Source: CAVVSD01 sp963757125 (GTDB taxonomy: Bacteria > Actinomycetota > Thermoleophilia > Solirubrobacterales > Solirubrobacteraceae). Taken from it: 43,904 bases of DNA. Shown piece by piece: positions 8,332 through 14,997 of this stretch (its first letter is position 1; each line of letters opens with the position of its first letter). Under the pieces are notes generated by a model that was given only the letters and a program-made list of their open reading frames with translations, did not search any database and was not told where the DNA came from. The stretch is taken from NCBI GenBank assembly GCA_963757125.1, contig CAVWQP010000010.1, positions 1-43,904 of the forward strand. Direction: 5' to 3'. The position numbers were made by a program, and so were the translations under genes.

Positions 8332-8876
8332 TGTCCCGGGCTCTGCTCATCATCGACATCCAGCGCGACTACTTCCCCGGCGGTGCGTATCCGCTGGTCG
8401 AGCCGGAGGCCGCGGCCGACGCGGCACGCCGCGTGCTCGACCGCTTCCGCGAGGGCGGCGAGCCGGTCGTGCACCTCAAGCACGTGTGGGACGCGCCCGA
8501 CGCGCCCTTCATGAAGCCGGGCACGGACGGGATCGAGATCCACGACACGGTCGCTCCCGCCGACGGCGAGCCCGTGATCGAGAAGGCCCAGCCGAACGGC
8601 TTCCTGGGCACGCCGCTGGAGGAGCAGCTGCGCGACGCCGGCGTCGACGAGCTCGTCGTCGCGGGGATGATGAGCAGCATGTGCGTCGACGCCACCGTGC
8701 GCTCTGCAGCCGAGCGCGGCTTCACGGTCACCGTCGTCCACGACGCGTGCGCGGCGCCGGACCTCGAGTTCAGCGGCACCGCGATCCCCGGCGCATCCGT
8801 GCACGGCGCGTTCATGGCGGCGCTGGGCGACGGCTACGCGACGCTCGCCTCCAGCCAGGAGGTCGTGGGCGCCTGA
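8331..8876 (+). CDS. Isochorismatase-family cysteine hydrolase
   Basis: A 181-residue alpha/beta hydrolase of the isochorismatase-like superfamily (nicotinamidase, N-carbamoylsarcosine amidase and relatives). The likely catalytic triad is visible: Asp9 in LLIIDIQRDYF, Lys85 in PVIEKAQPNGF and Cys118 in VVAGMMSSMCVDATVR. A short cis-peptide stretch precedes the Cys as usual. The start overlaps the stop of the F420-type oxidoreductase, implying translational coupling and perhaps a shared substrate. The nicotinamidase metal-binding cluster is not evident, so a generic amidase is the safer name. Confidence 0.9.
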   Translation: MSRALLIIDIQRDYFPGGAYPLVEPEAAADAARRVLDRFREGGEPVVHLKHVWDAPDAPFMKPGTDGIEIHDTVAPADGEPVIEKAQPNGFLGTPLEEQLRDAGVDELVVAGMMSSMCVDATVRSAAERGFTVTVVHDACAAPDLEFSGTAIPGASVHGAFMAALGDGYATLASSQEVVGA

Positions 8877-8902
8877 CGGGCGCCCCGCCGTATCCTCCGG
8901 GC

Positions 8903-9526
8903 ATGCCCGAGGACCTCATCGCGGACGCCGAGGAGCTGCGCGACTACGTGGGCGAGCCGATCCAGCGCACGCTGGAGAAGGAGCTCGACCACCTGGACCA
9001 CCACTGCGTCGACTTCCTGGCGCGCTCGCCGATCGCGACGCTGTCGACGTCGGGCGCGGACGGTCGCTGCGACTGCTCGCCCCGCGGTGGGCCGCGCGGG
9101 TTCGCGCACGTCCTGGACCCCAAGCACCTCGCGCTGCCCGACTACAAGGGCAACCGCCGCCAGGACTCCCACGTCAACGTGATGGAGAACCCGCACGTCG
9201 GCCTGCTCTTCCTCATCCCGGGGCTGGGCGAGACGCTGCGCATCAACGGCACCGCGCAGCTCTCGCGCGACCCGGAGCTCCTCGACCGGCTGGAGACGAA
9301 GGGCGATCCGCCCCAGCTCGCGCTCGTCGTCGAGGCCGACGAGGTCTACCTCCACTGCGCGAAGGCGCTCATCCGCAGCGAGCTGTGGGATCCGTCGACC
9401 TGGCTGCCCGCCACCGAGCTCCCGTCGGTGAACCAGATCTACCGCGACCACCGCGACACGCCGGGCCTCACCCCGGACCAGGTGGGACGCGAGCTCGAGG
9501 AGAGCTACCGCACGCGGTTGTGGTGA
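8903..9526 (+). CDS. PPOX-fold (pyridoxamine oxidase-like) protein, MSMEG_1061 type
   Basis: A 207-residue split-barrel flavin/F420-binding protein. Typical family elements are DFLARSPIATLSTSGADGRC, CSPRGGPRGFAHVLD, DYKGNRRQDSHVNVMENPHV and GLLFLIPGLGETLRINGTAQ, followed by YLHCAKALIRSELWDPSTW. These match the larger PPOX subgroup (TIGR04025-like) rather than PdxH itself. The ATG at 8903 lies 26 bases past the cysteine hydrolase stop, so it may be the third gene of that operon. Ligand (FMN or F420) and reaction are not determined. Confidence 0.85.
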   Translation: MPEDLIADAEELRDYVGEPIQRTLEKELDHLDHHCVDFLARSPIATLSTSGADGRCDCSPRGGPRGFAHVLDPKHLALPDYKGNRRQDSHVNVMENPHVGLLFLIPGLGETLRINGTAQLSRDPELLDRLETKGDPPQLALVVEADEVYLHCAKALIRSELWDPSTWLPATELPSVNQIYRDHRDTPGLTPDQVGRELEESYRTRLW

Positions 9527-9613
9527 GCCTGTCGATCTGAGCGGATCCCGCGTGTCGTCGTTCATGAGGGGTCGCGCACGGCGGCTCCGGACGACGAGCG
9601 CAAGGAGACCGAC

Positions 9614-10360
9614 ATGGTCAGGGAGTGGGAAGTGCGGTGGGAGGGCGAGCTGCCCGCGAGCCCGCAGGACGTGTGGGACACGATCACGCAGCACGCCGAC
9701 GGCTACCTCTGGAGGATCGACTACGAGCCGCGGGTCGGCGGCGCCGAGCGCGGGCTGACCGCGGGCGGCGGGACGGTCACGGCGTGGGACCCGCCGCGCC
9801 ACTTCGCGACGCGCACGCGGCCGGAGACCGAGCGCGACGGCTTCAACGAGCTCGACTACGTGCTCGAGCCGCTCGGCGCGGCGACCTACCTGCGCTACAC
9901 GCACCGCTGCGAGATGCCCGCGGAGGACTACGACCGCCAGCTCGACGCCTGCCGGCAGCACACGACCTTCTACCAGCACTCGCTGGGCCAGTACGCGTGC
10001 TACTTCGCCGGCCGCGAGCCGGTCTACGTCAGCGTCGACGGGCCCGCGTCGTCCGCCGAGGGAGGGTTCGTCGCGCTGCGGCGGGCGCTCGGGCTGCCCG
10101 ACGACGTCGTGGCCGGCGACCCCGTCCGCCTGGAGCCCGCCGGCCTCGAGCCGATCGACGGCGTCGTCGACTACGCGACGGGCGCCTTCCTCGGCGTCCG
10201 CAGCGCCGACGCGCTCCTGCGCTTCTACGGGCGCGACCGCTGGGGCTGGCCCGTCGGCGTCGCACACCACCTGTTCGCGCCCGGCGCGGACGCGGCGGCG
10301 AGCGAGCGGGCGTGGAGCGACTGGGTCGCCGGCGTGTTCGAGAGCGAGAGGGTGGCGTGA
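9614..10360 (+). CDS. SRPBCC (START-like) domain protein
   Basis: A 248-residue protein with an N-terminal AHSA1/SRPBCC fold: WEVRWEGELPASPQDVWDTI, then WRIDYEPRVGGAERG, TVTAWDPPRHFATRT and YVLEPLGAATYLRYTHRCE. A second half (about 145-248) includes FLGVRSADALLRFYGRDRWG and is less clear. ATG at 9614 is preceded by AAGGAG at good spacing. Its stop overlaps the ATG of the DGPF protein (TGATG). SRPBCC proteins often accompany DGPF/ECF clusters, which supports a common operon with the two genes that follow. Confidence 0.85.
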   Translation: MVREWEVRWEGELPASPQDVWDTITQHADGYLWRIDYEPRVGGAERGLTAGGGTVTAWDPPRHFATRTRPETERDGFNELDYVLEPLGAATYLRYTHRCEMPAEDYDRQLDACRQHTTFYQHSLGQYACYFAGREPVYVSVDGPASSAEGGFVALRRALGLPDDVVAGDPVRLEPAGLEPIDGVVDYATGAFLGVRSADALLRFYGRDRWGWPVGVAHHLFAPGADAAASERAWSDWVAGVFESERVA

Positions 10361-10702
10361 TGGCCCAGTACGCGGTGATGATCTTCGAGCGCGTGGCGCC
10401 CGCCGACCTCCCACCGGAGGTCATGCAGGGCCACATGGACCTGCCGGCGCGGATCGCCGAGCAGGGCGGGCGGGTCGTGGCCGGGTTGGGCCTGGAGCAC
10501 CCGGACACGGCGACGACGATCCGCGGGCGACGTGATCACCGACGGCCCGTTCATCGAGACGAAGGAGATCCTCGGGGGCGTCTACGTCCTCGAGGCCCGC
10601 GATCTCGACCACGCGCTCGCGCTGGCCCGGATGACCCCGATCGTCGATGGGGGCGTCGAGGTCCGCCCGCTCGCCGGCTTCCAGATCGTGGAGGACGACT
10701 GA
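10360..10702 (+). pseudogene. DGPF/YCII-domain protein, one frameshift
   Basis: A YCII-related protein of about 114 residues interrupted by one base. Frame one begins MAQYAVMIFERVAPADLPPE and ends usefully at ATTIRG; the rest, DVITDGPFIETKEILGGVYV through FQIVEDD, is in the next frame. Reading GGG at 10525-10527 as GG joins them cleanly, so a homopolymer error is likely. The DGPF signature is intact. DGPF proteins are the standing genomic partners of ECF42 sigma factors, and one such gene follows immediately. The stop TGA (10700-10702) overlaps the proposed sigma factor start. Confidence 0.82.
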
Positions 10703-11916
10703 CCGCTGTCGAGCAGGCGGTCGCCGACGCGCACCGGCGCGAGTGGGCCTACGTGCTCGCCGCGACGGTGCGCGTGACGCGCGACCTCGACACCGCCGAG
10801 GAGGCGGTGCAGGACGCCTACGTCCGCGCCCTCGAGACCTGGGCGCGAGACGGCGTGCCCGCGAGCCCCGGCGCATGGCTCACGACGGTCGCGCGCCGCC
10901 TCGCGCTCAACCTCCTGCGCCGTGGGCGCACCCTGGAGGCGAAGCTCCCGCTGCTGCTCGGGCCGGCGGAGGACGAGCCCGACGCCGCCGACGCCATCCC
11001 CGACGACCGGCTACGGCTCGTCTTCACCTGCTGCCACCCCGCGCTGGCGCGCGAGGCGCAGGTCGCCCTGACGCTGCGGCTCGTGTGCGGCGTGGCGACG
11101 GCGGACGTCGCGCACGCGTTCCTCGTGTCGGAGTCCACGATGGCCGCCCGCATCACCCGCGCGAAGAAGAAGATCGCCACGGCGCGGATCCCCTACGCGG
11201 TGCCGACGGCGGATGAGCTGCCCGGGCGGGTCGACGCGGCGCTCACCGTGATCCACCTGCTCTACACCACCGGCCACACCGCACACACGGGCGACGTGCT
11301 CGTCCGCGACGAGCTGACCGGGCGTGCGCTCGACCTCGCGCGGATGCTGCGCCTCCTGCTGCCCGCCGAGCGCGAGGCAGCGGGCCTGCTCGCACTCCTG
11401 CTCGTCCACGAGGCGCGGCGCGCGACGCGCACCGATCCGGCGGGGCGCATGGTCCGGCTCGCCGAGCAGGACCGTGCGGCATGGGACCGCGATCAGGTCG
11501 CGGAGGCCGACGGCCTCATCGTCGCCGCGCTCGAGACGGGTCCGCCCGGGCGCTTCCTGCTGCAGGCGGCCATCGCCGCGCTGCACGCCCAGGCCCCGAG
11601 CCTCGAGGACACCGACTGGTCCCAGATCCTCACGCTCTACGACGAGCTGCTGCGGATCTGGCCGTCCCCTGTCGTCGCGCTGAACCGCGCCGTCGCGGTG
11701 GCGATGGTCGACGGTCCGGAGGCGGCGCTGGCGGTCGTCGAGGAGCTCGAGCGCGACGGCCGGCTCGCCGGCTACCGCTACCTGCCGTCGACGAAGGCCG
11801 ACCTGCTGCACCGCCTCGGCCGGGACGGCGAGGCGGCGGCCGCCTACCAGGAGGCGCTCGAGCTCACCGACAACGCCGCGGAGCGGGAGTTCCTGGAGGG
11901 ACGACTGCAGGGATAG
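10699..11916 (+). CDS. ECF42-family RNA polymerase sigma factor
   Basis: An extracytoplasmic-function sigma factor of about 405 residues. Sigma region 2 (RREWAYVLAATVRVTRDLDT, EEAVQDAYVRALETW) and region 4 (VFTCCHPALAREAQVALTLR, STMAARITRAKKKI) lie in the first ~175 residues. They are followed by the long C-terminal TPR-like extension (DUF6596 part; TTGHTAHTGD, LLRIWPSPVVALNRAVAVAM, KADLLHRLGRDGEAAAAYQE) that defines ECF42. These sigma factors have no anti-sigma gene and are linked to DGPF genes, as here. The frame has no ATG, GTG or TTG at the expected place: the only start before region 2 is CTG at 10699, overlapping the DGPF stop as CTGA. A GTG there would be usual, so CTG use or a base error must be weighed. 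Confidence 0.88.
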   Translation: MTAVEQAVADAHRREWAYVLAATVRVTRDLDTAEEAVQDAYVRALETWARDGVPASPGAWLTTVARRLALNLLRRGRTLEAKLPLLLGPAEDEPDAADAIPDDRLRLVFTCCHPALAREAQVALTLRLVCGVATADVAHAFLVSESTMAARITRAKKKIATARIPYAVPTADELPGRVDAALTVIHLLYTTGHTAHTGDVLVRDELTGRALDLARMLRLLLPAEREAAGLLALLLVHEARRATRTDPAGRMVRLAEQDRAAWDRDQVAEADGLIVAALETGPPGRFLLQAAIAALHAQAPSLEDTDWSQILTLYDELLRIWPSPVVALNRAVAVAMVDGPEAALAVVEELERDGRLAGYRYLPSTKADLLHRLGRDGEAAAAYQEALELTDNAAEREFLEGRLQG

Positions 11917-11939
11917 GGCCCTCAGAGGACACTGAGGCC
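11917..11939. promoter_or_regulatory. Hairpin abutting the SDR start codon
   Basis: GGCCCTCAG (11917-11925) can pair with CTGAGGCC (11932-11939), with one bulged base and a 6-base loop. It starts right after the sigma factor stop and ends at the base before the SDR ATG (11940). The right arm contains the only Shine-Dalgarno-like GAGG, so the structure could terminate transcription or hide the ribosome site. Confidence 0.4.
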
Positions 11940-12689
11940 ATGAGCATCGAGATCGACCTTGAGGGCCGGACAGCGATCGTCACCGGCGCGGCGGGCGGCG
12001 TCGGCCGCGCGACCGTCGCGGCGCTGCGGGACGCGGGCGCGTCCGTCGTCGCCGAGGACATCGACCCCGCGGTGCGGGAGCTCGAGGAGGACGGCGTCGT
12101 CGCGGTCGTCGGCGACGTCGGGGAGACCGACGTCGCCGAGGGGGCCGTGAAGACCGCGCACGAGCGGTTCGGCGGTCTGGACGTGCTGGTCAACAACGCC
12201 GCGAACTTCCTCCTGAAGGGGATCCTCGACACGACCGACGAGGAGTGGGACCGCCTCATGCGCAGCAACGTGCGTGGCGTCTTCGTCCACTCCCGCGCCG
12301 CGCTCCCATCGCTCCTCGACAGCCGGGGCACGATGGTGAACGTCGCGTCGGTGTCAGGGATGGTCGGGACGGCGGGGCAGGCCGCCTACTGCACGACGAA
12401 GGGCGCCGTCGTGCAGCTCACGCGGCAGCTCGCGGTCGAGTTCGGCCCGCGTGGGGTGCGGGTCAACGCCGTCGGTCCCGGTGCGATCGACACGGAGTTC
12501 GTGGCCCGGAGCCTCGGCCTGGAGCCCGGCGATCGCCCGGTCCCGCCCGAGGTCCTGGAGTCCCACCCGCTCGGCCGTGTCGCGACGCCGCGCGAGATCG
12601 CCGACGTCATCGCGTTCCTCGCCTCGCCGCTGTCGGGCTTCATGACCGGCTCGATCGTCATGGCCGACGGCGGGGCGACTGCGCGCTAG
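11940..12689 (+). CDS. Short-chain dehydrogenase/reductase
   Basis: A 249-residue classical SDR that oxidises or reduces a hydroxyl/keto group with NAD(P). Visible motifs: nucleotide-binding TGAAGGVGRA (about 15-24), the NNAAN structural motif, the catalytic Ser in NVASVSGMVG, YxxxK as YCTTK, and the downstream VNAVGPGAIDTEF loop. An acidic residue at the end of strand 2 (AEDIDP) suggests preference for NAD. The ATG at 11940 directly follows a small hairpin. The stop overlaps, on the opposite strand, the stop of the acylphosphatase gene within one CTAG. Substrate cannot be named. Confidence 0.9.
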   Translation: MSIEIDLEGRTAIVTGAAGGVGRATVAALRDAGASVVAEDIDPAVRELEEDGVVAVVGDVGETDVAEGAVKTAHERFGGLDVLVNNAANFLLKGILDTTDEEWDRLMRSNVRGVFVHSRAALPSLLDSRGTMVNVASVSGMVGTAGQAAYCTTKGAVVQLTRQLAVEFGPRGVRVNAVGPGAIDTEFVARSLGLEPGDRPVPPEVLESHPLGRVATPREIADVIAFLASPLSGFMTGSIVMADGGATAR

Positions 12690-12961
12690 GAGACGTCGAA
12701 GCCGCTCAGGCCGTCGGGCTCGGCGTCGCGCGCGTCGACGCGCTCGACCCGCGCGCCGTCGGGCCCCTGCCCGGCGGCCCGCTCGACGTCGGCGACCGCC
12801 ACCGGGTCGCCCTCGAGGCGGACGGCGACGGTGCCGTCGTCACGGTTGACCGCGCGACCGGAGACGCCGGCGCGCGTGGCGGCGTCCTCCACGAAGGCAC
12901 GAAAGAAGACGCCTTGCACCCGCCCGTGGATGACCAGATCGCGCGCGACGACGTCCGCCAT
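12686..12961 (-). CDS. acyP: Acylphosphatase
   Basis: A 91-residue acylphosphatase hydrolysing carboxyl-phosphate bonds such as those of acetyl phosphate. The signature HGRVQGVFFRAFVEDAA holds the phosphate loop and catalytic Arg (Arg21 in VFFRAF); the catalytic Asn is in SGRAVNRDDGTVAV, followed by EGDPVAVADVE. Length is exactly that of the single-domain family. It is convergent with the SDR and shares the CTAG stop tetranucleotide. The next minus-strand gene lies only 18 bases upstream, so the two could be co-transcribed. Confidence 0.93.
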   Translation of the reverse strand: MADVVARDLVIHGRVQGVFFRAFVEDAATRAGVSGRAVNRDDGTVAVRLEGDPVAVADVERAAGQGPDGARVERVDARDAEPDGLSGFDVS

Positions 12962-12979
12962 GCCGACGATGGTCGCAGC

Positions 12980-13237
12980 TCATCGCGGCGCCTCGTCGGG
13001 CCAGCGGCCGTGGCGGTCGAAGTAGGCGCGCGCGGCGTCCTCGGCCCGGCGGTCGACGTCGCCGTCGACGCCGACGCGGTGCAGCACGTTCAGCAGCCAC
13101 ACGCTCAGCCCGGCCCCGATGAACGCCGCGGGGCCCTCGGCGCCCTCGACGGTCGGATCGAGGAGGAAGAGCCCCAGCCCGATGACGATGACGGCGGTGG
13201 GGAGGACGTAGCGGACTGCGAAGAGGAGCCGGGGCAT
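12980..13237 (-). CDS. Small membrane protein
   Basis: An 85-residue protein with two hydrophobic segments (LLFAVRYVLPTAVIVIGLGL and GPAAFIGAGLSVWLLNVLH) and a polar C-terminus ending YFDRHGRWPDEAPR. The ATG at 13237 follows a purine-poor stretch. It is divergent from the response regulator gene, and the gap between them holds a perfect 18-bp palindrome. No family is recognised. Confidence 0.65.
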   Translation of the reverse strand: MPRLLFAVRYVLPTAVIVIGLGLFLLDPTVEGAEGPAAFIGAGLSVWLLNVLHRVGVDGDVDRRAEDAARAYFDRHGRWPDEAPR

Positions 13238-13292
13238 GGAACCAGTGTCGGCCGTCGCGGGCGCGATCTCGCTGGGGCGCACCGGACGTCGA

Positions 13293-13310
13293 GGTAGGGC
13301 GCGCCCTACC
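13293..13310. promoter_or_regulatory. Perfect 18-bp palindrome upstream of response regulator
   Basis: GGTAGGGCGCGCCCTACC equals its own reverse complement. It ends 9 bases before the response regulator ATG and about 56 bases before the divergent membrane protein start. NarL/LuxR-type regulators bind as dimers to such dyads, so autoregulation is a reasonable inference; repression is likely given the closeness to the start. Confidence 0.55.
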
Positions 13311-13319
13311 ATCCGGCCG

Positions 13320-13976
13320 ATGGCGGCGCCCAGCGTCCTGATCGCGGAGGACCAGGTCCTCCTGCGCGAGGGCCTCGCCCGCCTGCTCGAGGAGCAGGGC
13401 TTCGAGGTCGTGGCCCAGGCGGGCGACGCCGAGGACCTGATCCGCAAGGCGTCCGCGCACCGCCCGGACGTCGCCATCGTCGACGTCCAGATGCCGCCCG
13501 GCGGCACCGACGACGGCCTGCGCGCGGCGATCCGCCTGCGGCGCGACCTGCCGGACATGGGCGTGCTCGTGTTCTCGCAGTTCCTCGACGAGCGCTACCC
13601 GCTCGACCTCATCGGGGACGACGCGTCCGGTGTCGGCTACCTGCTGAAGGATCGCGTCGCCGACATCGCGTCGTTCGCCGACGCGGTCCGCCGCGTCGCC
13701 GCCGGTGGCTCGGCGCTCGACCCGGAGGTCGTCGCGCGGATGGTCGGCCGCCGGCGCAAGGACAGCCCGCTCGACGCCCTCAGCCCGCGCGAGCGCGAGG
13801 TCCTCGGGCTCATGGCGGAGGGGAAGTCCAACCAGGGCATCGCGGAGGCGCTCGTCGTCAGCGTCGCCGCCGTCGAGAAGCACGTGACCCACATCTTCGC
13901 CAAGCTCGACATCGGCCACGCGCACGACGAGCACCGGCGCGTGATGGCGGTGCTCACGCTGCTGCGCGCGTCGTAG
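13320..13976 (+). CDS. NarL/LuxR-family response regulator
   Basis: A 218-residue two-component regulator. The receiver domain has acidic pocket residues at Glu10/Asp11 (LIAEDQVLLREGL), phosphoacceptor Asp55 in AIVDVQMPP and the conserved Lys in GYLLKDRV. The C-terminal LuxR helix-turn-helix is LSPREREVLGLMAEGKSNQGI, ending VEKHVTHIFAKLDI. The ATG at 13320 lies 9 bases past an 18-bp palindrome. Its 3' end overlaps by 23 bases with the convergent histidine kinase gene, its probable partner. Regulator and kinase facing each other is unusual compared with the normal same-strand order. Confidence 0.94.
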   Translation: MAAPSVLIAEDQVLLREGLARLLEEQGFEVVAQAGDAEDLIRKASAHRPDVAIVDVQMPPGGTDDGLRAAIRLRRDLPDMGVLVFSQFLDERYPLDLIGDDASGVGYLLKDRVADIASFADAVRRVAAGGSALDPEVVARMVGRRRKDSPLDALSPREREVLGLMAEGKSNQGIAEALVVSVAAVEKHVTHIFAKLDIGHAHDEHRRVMAVLTLLRAS

Positions 13977-14985
13977 CGAGCGGCAGCCGCGCGCGGACCC
14001 GGGTCCCGCCGCCTGGCGGGCTCTCCACCTCCAGCGTGCCGTCGAGCGCGGCGACGCGGTCCTCGAGCCCGCGCAGGCCGCTGCCCGCCCCGCGGTCCGC
14101 GCCGCCGCGACCGTCGTCGCGGATCTCCACGGCGAGCGCGTCGCCGTCGCGTGCCACGGCGACCCACGCCTCCGTCGCCTGCGCGTGCTTGGCGACGTTC
14201 GCGAGGGCCTCGGCGACGACGAAGTACGCGGCCACCTCGACGGTCTCCTCGTAGCGGTCGTCGAGCACCGAGACGGCGACCGGCACCGGGGCCCTGGCCG
14301 TCAGCGTCTCCACCGCCGCGCCCAGGCCGTGGTTCGTGAGGACGGAGGGCAGGAGCCCGGAGGCGAGGTCGCGCAGCTCGTCCATCGCGATGCGCAGCTC
14401 GCCGAGCGCGTCGGCCACGAGGTCGTCGTCGCCGCTGCGCTGCGCTGCGAGCTGCAGCGCGATCGCGACGTTGACGAGGCGTGCCTGGGCGCCGTCGTGG
14501 AGGTCGCGCCCGAGGCGCCGGCGCTCGGCGTCGGCCGCCGCCACGATCCGTGCACGCGAGGCGTGCAGCTCTGCGGCGCGCACGCGCTCGGCCTGGGCGC
14601 GCAGCGCCTCGGAGATGTCGCGGAACGCCACGACGGCGCCGCGGCCGTCGTCGACCTGCACCGGCGCGGAGCTGTAGGCGACCGGCACGAGCACGCCGTC
14701 GCGGCGGACGAACCAGTCGTGGTCGACGCGGACCGTCTCGCCCGTCGCGCGCGGGCGCAGCAGCGGGCACTCCTCCTCGGGGAACGGCGTGCCGTCGGGA
14801 CGGGTGTGGTGGATCGTCGCGTGGCTCGGCGCGCCGAGCAGCTCCTCCTCGCGGTCATAGCCGAGCAGCGCGACGGCGGCGGGGTTGGCGAACCGCACAC
14901 GGCCCTCGGCGTCGACGAGGTAGACGGCGTCGCCGAGGCTCGCGAGCAGCGCGTCGAGGAGGTCCGAGCCGGGCGGGTGCGTCAC
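13954..14985 (-). CDS. PAS-domain histidine kinase (HisKA_3 type)
   Basis: A 343-residue sensor kinase without membrane segments. A PAS domain spans about 8-125 (DAVYLVDAEGRVRFANPAAV, then PVAYSSAPVQVDDGRGAVVA), followed by a short coiled linker. The dimerisation/phosphotransfer helix has His163 in RRRLGRDLHDGAQARLV. The HATPase_c domain shows N-box AEALANVAKHA, EIRDDGRGGA and SGLRGLEDRV. HisKA_3 kinases pair with NarL-type regulators, and one lies convergent with a 23-base overlap. The lack of transmembrane helices points to a cytoplasmic signal such as redox or a small molecule sensed by PAS. Confidence 0.93.
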   Translation of the reverse strand: MTHPPGSDLLDALLASLGDAVYLVDAEGRVRFANPAAVALLGYDREEELLGAPSHATIHHTRPDGTPFPEEECPLLRPRATGETVRVDHDWFVRRDGVLVPVAYSSAPVQVDDGRGAVVAFRDISEALRAQAERVRAAELHASRARIVAAADAERRRLGRDLHDGAQARLVNVAIALQLAAQRSGDDDLVADALGELRIAMDELRDLASGLLPSVLTNHGLGAAVETLTARAPVPVAVSVLDDRYEETVEVAAYFVVAEALANVAKHAQATEAWVAVARDGDALAVEIRDDGRGGADRGAGSGLRGLEDRVAALDGTLEVESPPGGGTRVRARLPLATTRAAA

Positions 14986-14997
14986 GCCCGGATCGTG

